Assembly (NCBI GenBank): GCA_028823075.1
Contig: JAPKCE010000005.1
Span: 1-19,191, forward strand
Direction: 5' to 3'
From: Myxococcota bacterium
Lineage (GTDB): Bacteria > Myxococcota > UBA4151
DNA: 19,191 nucleotides
Both the position numbers and the translations under genes were made by a program. Shown here piece after piece: positions 7,311-14,579 of the stretch; the first letter of the stretch is position 1; each line of letters begins with the position of its first letter. Under the pieces are notes generated by a model. The model ran no database searches. It saw nothing but the letters and a program-made list of their open reading frames with translations, and was not told the origin of the DNA.

Positions 7311-8921
7311 ATGAAGATGTTTTGGTTTACCGTTTTGTTGGCCTCCTCTGCGCTCGCGCAGGAGGAGGATTTTGGGCTGGAAGATAGCGACCCGGGTGAA
7401 GAGCTTGGGCTTGAAGAGGCGCAAGCCCCTGCAGCGCCAGTTTATCGTCGGTCGACCCTGCTTAAAGGTAATATGGATATGGGTGTTAGCGTGGATACGC
7501 GACACCAGCGCGCTCAACTCGGCGCCCCGGAAGACTTTTTTGAAGCGTGGCGCGGCCTTCGCCTTCATTTGACTCATAAGACGGCGCCCGGCCGAACCTG
7601 GCGGGTTGGTGCTCGGCTGCGCATGTGGGGCAGTATGGACCATCCGAATGAGGGGGGAGAGATTAAGTCTTTGCTGCAGACCGAGATCACCGAGATGCGT
7701 TACGACTATTCTCTGGGTCAGCGCTTGGTGCTGCAACTCGGACTGCAAAAGGTGGACTGGAGTGTTACCGACGGCATGGGTCCTTCGGTTATGTTTGCGC
7801 CGCGTGATCTACGCTTTGGCCCGGTCGGCAACCCCGACGACTCCAGCCTTCCCGTCGAGGCCGTTACGGCGCGTTATACCCTTAGCTTTCGCCGGGATGC
7901 ACATCTGGAATTAGCTTTTGTGCCGCTTCACCGCCCAGCTGAATTGCGTTTATGGGGCAATGATTGGGGCATGGTGCGTCCGGGGCAAGGCGGCGCTTTG
8001 CCGCTGGGCGATATTGCTTGGCTGATCGATCCGAGCGTCGAAGAGTTTTGGCAAAATAATTTAATGTATTTTACTCGGCCCGAATTAAAGCCTGCCGACC
8101 TTTCGGGCGCCCTGCGTTTGCGTGGTCGTTATAAGGGTGCTGAGCTCGGAATCTGGGGGTTTTATGGCTTTGATACCCTTCCCGAGTTGCGCATGGATGA
8201 GGACCTGATCCGCGTTATAGGCATGGTGACGACTATGGGCGATGCGCCTTTGTTGGAGACGATGACCCCAGAGACTATAGCCACTTTGGAGCGTTTTCAG
8301 GGCAAGATGATGCAAGCTCGAGCGAGCGGTGATCCTTCGATTTTGATCAGCAGTGTGTTTCACCGCTTAGCGCAGATCGGTGCTCAGGCACGACGCAGCT
8401 TTGGTTCTGTTGTGGTTGCTCTCGAGAGCGCCTGGACACCTAAGTTTCTAGGTGGCCGTGTGCTTTTTGATCCGGCGATGAAGCCCTTACCTGGCTTGGC
8501 GACTCTGCATACCGCCTTGCAGGTCGAGTACCAGAGCCCTCCCGGGCTTATCGCTGTTTTGGGCATCAGTGACTTTTGGGTCGCCGATGTCCCCAAGCAG
8601 CCGTTGATGATTTTGGACGCCGGTTTGACGGCTCGAGACGGTAGTCTAGAGCGCCCTTTTGCTGCTTCTTCAGCACATCTTATCAGCGTTAATTTAATGA
8701 CGAAAATGCGCTTTAAAGAACGCTTCGATGTTTTACTGCTTGGGGTGGTGCATCCTTTTGCTGGCGATTGGTTGGCCATGCCTTCGTTGGCATGGCTGCT
8801 TGATGGCGAGCGCTCAAAAGTAGCGGTATCAGCGGAAATTTTCGGGGGTCCTGAGGATAGTCTATTTGGTATGTTCAGCCATAATGATCGAGTAACCCTA
8901 AACTATAAACAGGTTTATTGA
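7311..8921 (+). CDS. Putative outer-membrane beta-barrel protein
   Basis: The 536-residue product starts with a clean type I signal peptide: a hydrophobic core MKMFWFTVLLASSALA with likely cleavage after ALA at residue 16. An acidic linker rich in Glu follows (about 17-45). The rest alternates polar and hydrophobic residues with many aromatic girdle positions, as in porin-like barrels, and the chain ends NYKQVY with a terminal aromatic residue as the barrel-assembly signal expects. The segment LGLQKVDWSVTDGMG (about 143-157), followed by FAPRDLRFG, resembles the second strands of large barrels of the DUF1302 or phosphate-porin type, but I do not recognise the family with certainty. A longer frame begins at 7242 inside the terminator and was rejected in favour of the signal-peptide ATG. 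Transport substrate unknown. Confidence 0.75.
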   Translation: MKMFWFTVLLASSALAQEEDFGLEDSDPGEELGLEEAQAPAAPVYRRSTLLKGNMDMGVSVDTRHQRAQLGAPEDFFEAWRGLRLHLTHKTAPGRTWRVGARLRMWGSMDHPNEGGEIKSLLQTEITEMRYDYSLGQRLVLQLGLQKVDWSVTDGMGPSVMFAPRDLRFGPVGNPDDSSLPVEAVTARYTLSFRRDAHLELAFVPLHRPAELRLWGNDWGMVRPGQGGALPLGDIAWLIDPSVEEFWQNNLMYFTRPELKPADLSGALRLRGRYKGAELGIWGFYGFDTLPELRMDEDLIRVIGMVTTMGDAPLLETMTPETIATLERFQGKMMQARASGDPSILISSVFHRLAQIGAQARRSFGSVVVALESAWTPKFLGGRVLFDPAMKPLPGLATLHTALQVEYQSPPGLIAVLGISDFWVADVPKQPLMILDAGLTARDGSLERPFAASSAHLISVNLMTKMRFKERFDVLLLGVVHPFAGDWLAMPSLAWLLDGERSKVAVSAEIFGGPEDSLFGMFSHNDRVTLNYKQVY

Positions 8922-8940
8922 GTTCTTTCGCTTTGCGCAC

Positions 8941-8969
8941 TTGATCCAGACAAACGTCTGTTTTACAAG
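8941..8969 (+). promoter_or_regulatory. Probable lexA-imuA-imuB-dnaE2 promoter
   Basis: TTGATC (8941-8946, 4 of 6 to the -35 consensus) and TACAAG (8964-8969, 4 of 6 to the -10 consensus) are 17 nt apart. Transcription would start near 8976, giving a leader of roughly 15 nt before the lexA ATG at 8990. Operator 1 fills the spacer and operator 2 covers the -10 and start region. Confidence 0.5.
8947..8960 (+). promoter_or_regulatory. Candidate LexA operator 1
   Basis: CAGAC-AAAC-GTCTG is a perfect 5+5 bp palindrome with a 4-nt centre, lying between the proposed -35 and -10 elements upstream of lexA. A near-identical copy follows 20 bp downstream. Position, symmetry and repetition make autoregulation by LexA the simplest reading. 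The half-site differs from the Gram-positive/alphaproteobacterial GAAC or GTTC types. Confidence 0.68.
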
Positions 8970-8980
8970 ACGAGCGTCTG
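8967..8980 (+). promoter_or_regulatory. Candidate LexA operator 2
   Basis: AAGAC-GAGC-GTCTG keeps the AGAC-N4-GTCT core of operator 1 with one outer mismatch. Its centre is 20 bp from that of operator 1, about two helical turns, so two repressor dimers would sit on one DNA face. It overlaps the proposed -10 region and ends on the first base of the lexA ribosome binding site GGAG (8980-8983). Confidence 0.66.
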
Positions 8981-8989
8981 GAGAAACTC

Positions 8990-9613
8990 ATGCGCCAAGC
9001 GACCCTTCAATTGCGCCGCCGTATTTTAACTTATGTGCAGGGCCGTATTATCGAGGGGCATCCACCTACGGTGCGCGAGGTGCAAAGCGCCTTTGGCTTT
9101 GCCGCTGTAGAGAGCGCTAGACAGCATCTTAAAGCTCTGGTTGAGGCCGGTGACCTGCTCCAGTTTAAGGGCCGTTCTCGGGGTTACGCGCTGCCGGAGC
9201 AGAGCGCTTACCCGCGCCGTCAGGTTCCCATCCTCGGCCAGGTTCAGGCTGGCGCCTTGAGCCTTGCCCTCGAGGAGCCTGACGGTTTTCTCGATCTGGC
9301 TCTGCGACGTCCTGACGAACAGCATTTTTTACTGCGTGTTGCCGGGGAGAGCATGACCGGAGCGGGTATTTTTCCTGGCGATTTACTTTTGGTTCGACGT
9401 TCTTCGGTGGCCCGTCATGGCGCCGTTGTGGTGGCGCTTGTCGACGATGAGGCTACCGTCAAAAGGCTTCATCTAACGAAAACTAAGATCAAACTACACC
9501 CAGAGAACCCTAACTTCAGTGATATCGTTGTTCTTGAAGATTCTCTTCGCTTACTCGGCGTGGTCGTCGAAGTGCATCGTTATCTCGAAGGGGAGCCGAG
9601 TTATCATGGCTAA
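8990..9613 (+). CDS. lexA: LexA SOS repressor
   Basis: LexA represses SOS genes until RecA filaments trigger its self-cleavage. The 207-residue protein has the normal length and layout. A winged-helix DNA-binding domain (about 1-68) contains HPPTVREVQSAFGF and QHLKALVEAGDL. The peptidase domain has the Ala-Gly scissile bond in QVQAGAL (A87-G88), the nucleophile Ser121 in AGESM, and the general-base Lys158 in ATVKRL. The recognition-helix region (FGFAAVESARQHL) lacks the usual SxSTVxxHL pattern, which fits a changed operator. The ATG at 8990 follows GGAG by 6 nt. It is the first gene of the mutagenesis operon, so LexA would control its own level and that of the polymerases together. Confidence 0.95.
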   Translation: MRQATLQLRRRILTYVQGRIIEGHPPTVREVQSAFGFAAVESARQHLKALVEAGDLLQFKGRSRGYALPEQSAYPRRQVPILGQVQAGALSLALEEPDGFLDLALRRPDEQHFLLRVAGESMTGAGIFPGDLLLVRRSSVARHGAVVVALVDDEATVKRLHLTKTKIKLHPENPNFSDIVVLEDSLRLLGVVVEVHRYLEGEPSYHG

Positions 9614-10214
9614 GGGCTTGAGCCGTTTGCAGTTGATGCGCGCCGGCGTGCTGCGCGGTAGTGAGTTGCAAGCCAAACCGCGGCGGGAAGAGTCTCTTTG
9701 GGGCCTATCCGCGTTGCGCGGACGTCTTAGCCTTATCTGTGGTTTAGGCAGAGTCAGCGCGGTGGCTGCTTTAGTAGCGCAAGCTCAGCGACAGCAGCAG
9801 CGTTGTGCTTGGCTGGTTAAAACCGGATTTGAGCCTTTTGCGCCCGACTTACAGGCTGCGGGGATCGATATTAATAGCCTAATGGTCGCTCGCCTCGATG
9901 CTGCGCGAACCATGGGGCGCGCAGCGGATCTGTTAGCGCGTTCCGGTGGCCTTGGTTTGGTGGTTCTCGACAGCGATGAATTACCCTCAAGAGCAGTTCT
10001 GCGCCGTCTCGCCGCACATGCTGAGCGTTATAGTATGGGCGTCTCTGTGCTCGTTGAGCGGCCTAGCCTAGATGCCGCTTTTTCTTTGGCGGTTCAGGTT
10101 AGCCCCGCCGTCGATAAGCCGGGGTGTTTGCGTTTGGATGCGTTGCGAGATCGCGGAAGAAACAGCCTTTGGCAGAGCAGCGAAGCGTTTCATGCGTTGC
10201 CCGGTTGCCCTTAG
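9606..10214 (+). CDS. imuA: ImuA, RecA-like translesion synthesis accessory protein
   Basis: ImuA works with ImuB and DnaE2 in damage-induced mutagenesis and has a degenerate RecA-like fold. The 202-residue chain is short for the family. Visible family features are LRGRLSLICGLG where a Walker A loop would be (lysine absent), FEPFAPDLQAAGID near 76-90, GLGLVVLDS near 117-125, and a C-terminal LRLDALRDRGRN stretch typical of ImuA ends. The frame extends upstream within lexA, but the ATG at 9606 overlaps the lexA end by 8 nt and has GGGGAG about a dozen bases upstream, so translation is coupled. Assignment rests on these segments and on the operon, because ImuA sequences diverge strongly. Confidence 0.82.
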   Translation: MAKGLSRLQLMRAGVLRGSELQAKPRREESLWGLSALRGRLSLICGLGRVSAVAALVAQAQRQQQRCAWLVKTGFEPFAPDLQAAGIDINSLMVARLDAARTMGRAADLLARSGGLGLVVLDSDELPSRAVLRRLAAHAERYSMGVSVLVERPSLDAAFSLAVQVSPAVDKPGCLRLDALRDRGRNSLWQSSEAFHALPGCP

Positions 10215-11460
10215 CTTTATCTGGGACGAAGACAGCGGCCCTCCGCCGCTGCCCGTTTTAGCTAAGCATCTTCAGCGTTATAGCCCCGATGTAGCCTGGT
10301 GCTCCGACCAGTTGAGCAGCTTGTGGCTGGAATCTTTCGGCATGCAAAGTGAGACCTCCGAATGGTTGCTTGAGGTGCAAACTTCGCTTTGTGAGTTGAC
10401 TTGGCCCGCAGCGGCTGTCTGGGGCTGCACACCCTATGCCGCAAGTCTTTTAGCGCAGCGTATGAAGGCGGGAGAGCAGCGCTCACTGAGCCTTGTTGAG
10501 CAACCCAAAGCCTTGGCGGCTCTGCCGCTTTCTTGCCTTAATTTAGGAGCGAGCGCCGAGCTCAGTTTGGCTCGTTTGGGTCTGCATCAACTCGGTGATT
10601 TACAGCGTTTACCGCGCAACGCCCTCAGGGACCGTTACGGTGAAGCCTTAAGTGAGCGCCTTGCTTGGCTCGGCGGAAGTCCTCTAAATTGGCAGCATTT
10701 TAAGGTTTTTGAACCTTTGCGCATCGCCCTGCCGGTTGCCGAGGGGACAGCCCAACTCGAGCCTTTGTTGTTTGCCGTAAAATCATATTTAGGCAGCGCC
10801 CTCGAAGACCTTGCGCGGCGTGCCCTTGCCTGTTCGGCGCTACGTTTAGAGGCAGTGCAGGAAGGGGGAGTCGAGCGCGTTTTCTCTGTTCGCCCCGCAC
10901 GGCCTTCTCTCGATGAGGTTGTTCTTTTGGACCTTCTTCGTTTGCATCTTGAAGCAAGCCGCTTGTTGGCGCCGCTAGAGCGCGTCGATATGCTGCTCGA
11001 AGGGCTCGCCGCCCCCCTCGAGCAGTTACGTCTTTTTAGCACTTTTGGCGCCGACGCGCGGCGCGGCGATGAGGGGCTTGATCGGCTGCGCGCCGAACTT
11101 GGTGAGAACCGGCTTTATCGCGCTGAGGTCCGTCGTCGACATCATCCGAAAGAAGCGGCTCGCTGGCATCAGCATAGCGGGGTTTGGCCGGCCTATACCG
11201 AAGTCGCTAAAAGCTCTTCTTGGGTGCGTCGGCTGCTCGCCGAGCCGCAGCTTGTTGAGGCGCCCAAAGAGCACTCTTCGTGGGTTGTTTCGGGTGAATC
11301 GGTGGTGGCGGTTGGCGGGCCTTACCCTTTGCAGCAGGGCTGGTGGCGAAACCCTTTGGATCAAGACGAATACCTGCTGCGCATGCAAAGCGGGCGATTG
11401 CTTTGGTTGCTCAACGACCGGCTGGACGGGCGCTGGTGGCTGATCGGTTGGGTCGCCTGA
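10192..11460 (+). CDS. imuB: ImuB, Y-family polymerase-like adaptor with shortened N-terminus
   Basis: ImuB is a catalytically dead Y-family homologue that tethers ImuA and DnaE2 to the replication clamp. The 422-residue product keeps the palm-derived LQRYSPDVAWCSDQLSSLWL (about 27-47), a helix-hairpin-helix region with ARLGLHQLGDLQRLP, and the diagnostic C-terminus GWWRNP...DEYLL...GRLLWLLNDRLDGRWWLIGW. QLRLF at 278-282 matches the beta-clamp-binding pentamer QLxLF. The usual first 80-100 residues (fingers and first part of the palm) are absent. The frame is open from 10072, but that extension lies inside imuA and does not look like ImuB, so I use the ATG at 10192, which overlaps imuA by 23 nt. 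The stop overlaps the dnaE2 start (TGATG). Confidence 0.83.
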   Translation: MRCPVALSFIWDEDSGPPPLPVLAKHLQRYSPDVAWCSDQLSSLWLESFGMQSETSEWLLEVQTSLCELTWPAAAVWGCTPYAASLLAQRMKAGEQRSLSLVEQPKALAALPLSCLNLGASAELSLARLGLHQLGDLQRLPRNALRDRYGEALSERLAWLGGSPLNWQHFKVFEPLRIALPVAEGTAQLEPLLFAVKSYLGSALEDLARRALACSALRLEAVQEGGVERVFSVRPARPSLDEVVLLDLLRLHLEASRLLAPLERVDMLLEGLAAPLEQLRLFSTFGADARRGDEGLDRLRAELGENRLYRAEVRRRHHPKEAARWHQHSGVWPAYTEVAKSSSWVRRLLAEPQLVEAPKEHSSWVVSGESVVAVGGPYPLQQGWWRNPLDQDEYLLRMQSGRLLWLLNDRLDGRWWLIGWVA

Positions 11461-14400
11461 TGGTCGATTACGTACCGCTTTGGTGCAAAAGCCACTTTTC
11501 CTTGCTCGAGGGGGCGTCGCATCCTGAGGAGCTTATGGAGCAGGCTCGTTGTTTGGGCCTAAAATCCTTAGCGCTTACCGATAGCGATAGCCTCGCAGGA
11601 GCACCTAGAGCGGCAGCCGCGGCGCGCCAATTCGGTATTAAGTTAATTTATGGAGCTGAGCTTAACTTAGTCGGCGGGCGCCGCGCCGCTCTGCTCGCAA
11701 AAGATCGCATAGGTTATGGTCGTTTAACCCAGTTACTGAGTCGCGGTAGGCTGCGCTGTACGAAAGGGTATAGCGAGTTGTCGTTGCTTGAGCTTTGCGA
11801 TGCGGCTCCGGGGTGCATCGCCCTACTCGGCGGAGATGATGGTTGGCTCGGAGCGAGCGGCAGCATCAAAGCCGCCGAAGTGGCGACCTTAAAAGAGGCT
11901 TTTGATGGCGACCTCTACCTGCGAATCAGCGAGCATGGCTGTCCTCAGGAGCAGAGACGAAACCAGTTGTTGCAGTCCCGAGCTCGCCGCTTTGAGTTGC
12001 CCATCGTCGCCGCTAATGAGCATCTCTACCACCACCGAAGTTTGCGCAAACTACAGGATGTCCTGAGCTGCGTTCGCCTTGGCTGTAACCTCGAAAACGC
12101 GGGTGGGCGCCTGCGTCGTAACGACCAACATGGTCTCGAATCAGCGGTTGGTTTTTCGGCGCGTTTTAAGTCCGACCCGGCTTGGGTTGAAGCCAGCCTA
12201 AGCATCGCCGAGCGTTGCAACTTTGATCTCTTTGAGCTGCGTTACCGCTATCCCTGCGAGCGTCTGCCCGAGGGAATTAATGGCAGGGACCACTTACGAG
12301 ACCTGGCTCAAAACGGGGCTGAAAAACGTTACCCAAAAGGCGTTCCATCACAAGTGTTTGAGCAGCTTCGGCGTGAACTCGAGTTGGTTGGGGAGCTTGA
12401 ATATGAGGGCTATTTTCTTACCATGTGGGAGATCGTTCGTTTTTGCCGTGAGCAGGAGATTCTTTGTCAGGGGCGCGGCTCGGCGGCTAATTCTGTGCTT
12501 TGTTATTGCCTTGGCATCACCGCGGTAGACCCGTTGCAGCATGACCTCTTGTTCGAGCGGTTTTTATCCCGTGAACGCAGCGAGCCGCCCGATATCGATT
12601 TGGATATTGCCCATCAACGCCGCGAGGAAGTGATTCAATATGTGTATGAAAAATACGGACGACGTTATGCTGCCATGGTGTCCGTAAACATACGTTATAG
12701 ACGCAAATCAGCAATACGAGACAGCGGCAAAGCACTCAATATACCTATAAGCGAAGTAAATGCCTTAGTGAAGAAAAGCGCCGGTTTCTCCAAAGACATC
12801 CCCGAAAAGGTCCTGCAAAAGGCTGGGTTGGACCCGCAAAGCCTACGTGTAAAGTTATGGTGTAACCTCATCGCCCAGATGCTCGACACACCGCGCCATA
12901 CCTCCATCCACCCCGGTGGTTTTCTGCTCGGCCATGAGCCAATCGATACTTTGGTGCCCATCGAAAATGGGGCGATGGCTAAGCGCACCGTTATTCAGTG
13001 GGACAAAAACGATATTGAGACCCTCGGACTGTTTAAGGTCGACCTACTGGCCTTGGGGATGCTCAGCCAGTTGCAGCGTTGTTTTGAGCTTTTACGTCAC
13101 TACCCTCCGCTTAAGCCCGCTTCGTTTTTAATGTCCAAAGATCAGGATAGCCTGGCGAACATTCCGGCCGACGATAAACCTACCTATGCGATGCTCTCGC
13201 AGGGCCATTCTCTGGGCGTTTTTCAGATTGAGTCGCGAGCCCAAATGAACATGCTGCCGCGCCTAAAGCCGCAATGCTTTTATGATCTCGTAGTCGAGGT
13301 GGCGCTGATCCGGCCCGGGCCAATCTCCGGTGATATGGTGCATCCTTATCTGCGCCGTCGCGATGGGCTCGAGCCGGTGATCTATCCCCACGCCTGTCTT
13401 GAGCCTGTCTTGCGGCGAACGCTGGGCATCCCGCTGTTTCAAGAACAGGTGATGCGCATCGCCATGGCGGCCGCAGATTACAGTCCCGGAGAAGCCGACC
13501 AGTTGCGACGGGATATGGCGGCCTGGAAGCGCTCGGGTTGTATCGAGCGTCATCACCAACGCTTGGTCAGTGGTATGATCGCTAAAGGAATTTCAGAAAC
13601 CTTTGCAGAGCGCGTTTACGCCCAGATCAAAGGTTTTGGAGAATATGGTTTTCCAGAAAGCCACGCTGCTAGTTTCGCCTTGATCAGCTACGCAACGGCG
13701 TTTTTAAAATGTCATTATCCGGCTCATTTTTATGCTGCCCTTATCAACGCTCAGCCGATGGGTTTTTATAGCATCTCGAGCCTTGTTTACGGGGCTCAGC
13801 GAGAGGGTGTTCAGTTGCTCCCCGTCGATGTCTATGAATCGCCATGGGATTGTAAACTCGAGTCTTTTGGCGAGGGTTATGCGCTGCGCATGGGGCTGAG
13901 AGTCATCAAGGGTCTCGGCAGCGCTCAGCGTAGCCTGATCGAAGCCGCCGGAGCGCCGATTAAAGGTGAGCAATTGGCGTGTTATGCGCGCCGGCTCGGT
14001 CTCGATAAAGCGTCGCTAGAGGCGCTCGCCGAGGCGGGAGCTTTTAAGTCGTTTGGAAGTCGTCGCCAGGTGCTTTGGCAACTCAGCGACCCCGGGCTTA
14101 GCCGGCGCGAGCCGCTAATTCTTAGTGAGCCGGAGCAGTCTCTAAACCTCCCTATCCTCGACGCTTTTGAGCAGATATCCTGGGACCAACGGGCTTCTCG
14201 GCATAGCGCCCGAGGTCACCCTTTTGCGCTCCTGCGCGAGCCCTGCGCGGCTCAAGGGTTTAGCAGCGCTGCGGAGCTTTATGCTTTGGACGATAAAAGG
14301 CGCGCCCGTTGCAGTGGCCTCGTGATCTGTAGACAGCGGCCTCATAATGCCTCGGGTGTAACTTTTGTGACCTTAGAAGATGAAACCGGCTTTGTTAATT

Positions 14401-14579
14401 TGGTGATTTGGAAAAAGGTAGCCGAGCGATTTTCTGCGGTTTTACGCGACTCAGCTCTGCTTGCAGCTTCGGGCCGTGTGCAAAAACAGGGAGCCGTCGT
14501 GCACCTCATCGTGCATCGTTTGTGGGAGCTTGCTTTCGAAAGCGAGATCGCCCCCGTGCCGAGTTACGATTACCGCTAG
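11460..14579 (+). CDS. dnaE2: Error-prone DNA polymerase III alpha subunit DnaE2 (ImuC)
   Basis: DnaE2 carries out the damage-induced error-prone synthesis of the ImuAB-DnaE2 mutasome. The 1039 residues match the family length. The N-terminal PHP domain (about 1-250, beginning SHFSLLEGASHPEEL) is degenerate: the H-x-H of active PHP sites is W8-C-K10 and the TDH motif is TDS. The polymerase core is intact, with GRGSAANSV from 338 and PDIDLDI containing D378, D380 and D382, then the third-aspartate region LGLFKVDLLALGML. The tail has helix-hairpin-helix sequence and an OB fold near 945-1035. The ATG at 11460 shares its first base with the imuB stop; upstream extension to 11343 lies inside imuB. 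Codons of 12670-12800 are unusually rich in A and T. Confidence 0.95.
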   Translation: MVDYVPLWCKSHFSLLEGASHPEELMEQARCLGLKSLALTDSDSLAGAPRAAAAARQFGIKLIYGAELNLVGGRRAALLAKDRIGYGRLTQLLSRGRLRCTKGYSELSLLELCDAAPGCIALLGGDDGWLGASGSIKAAEVATLKEAFDGDLYLRISEHGCPQEQRRNQLLQSRARRFELPIVAANEHLYHHRSLRKLQDVLSCVRLGCNLENAGGRLRRNDQHGLESAVGFSARFKSDPAWVEASLSIAERCNFDLFELRYRYPCERLPEGINGRDHLRDLAQNGAEKRYPKGVPSQVFEQLRRELELVGELEYEGYFLTMWEIVRFCREQEILCQGRGSAANSVLCYCLGITAVDPLQHDLLFERFLSRERSEPPDIDLDIAHQRREEVIQYVYEKYGRRYAAMVSVNIRYRRKSAIRDSGKALNIPISEVNALVKKSAGFSKDIPEKVLQKAGLDPQSLRVKLWCNLIAQMLDTPRHTSIHPGGFLLGHEPIDTLVPIENGAMAKRTVIQWDKNDIETLGLFKVDLLALGMLSQLQRCFELLRHYPPLKPASFLMSKDQDSLANIPADDKPTYAMLSQGHSLGVFQIESRAQMNMLPRLKPQCFYDLVVEVALIRPGPISGDMVHPYLRRRDGLEPVIYPHACLEPVLRRTLGIPLFQEQVMRIAMAAADYSPGEADQLRRDMAAWKRSGCIERHHQRLVSGMIAKGISETFAERVYAQIKGFGEYGFPESHAASFALISYATAFLKCHYPAHFYAALINAQPMGFYSISSLVYGAQREGVQLLPVDVYESPWDCKLESFGEGYALRMGLRVIKGLGSAQRSLIEAAGAPIKGEQLACYARRLGLDKASLEALAEAGAFKSFGSRRQVLWQLSDPGLSRREPLILSEPEQSLNLPILDAFEQISWDQRASRHSARGHPFALLREPCAAQGFSSAAELYALDDKRRARCSGLVICRQRPHNASGVTFVTLEDETGFVNLVIWKKVAERFSAVLRDSALLAASGRVQKQGAVVHLIVHRLWELAFESEIAPVPSYDYR

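Noticed and set aside
10072..10191. ImuB extension upstream to 10072
   Set aside because: It lies in another frame of imuA, has no clear ribosome binding site and does not look like the ImuB N-terminus.
10150..10260. Frameshift joining imuA and imuB
   Set aside because: ImuA ends with a normal C-terminal segment and both frames code well up to their overlap; no sequence matching the missing ImuB part is present in any frame.
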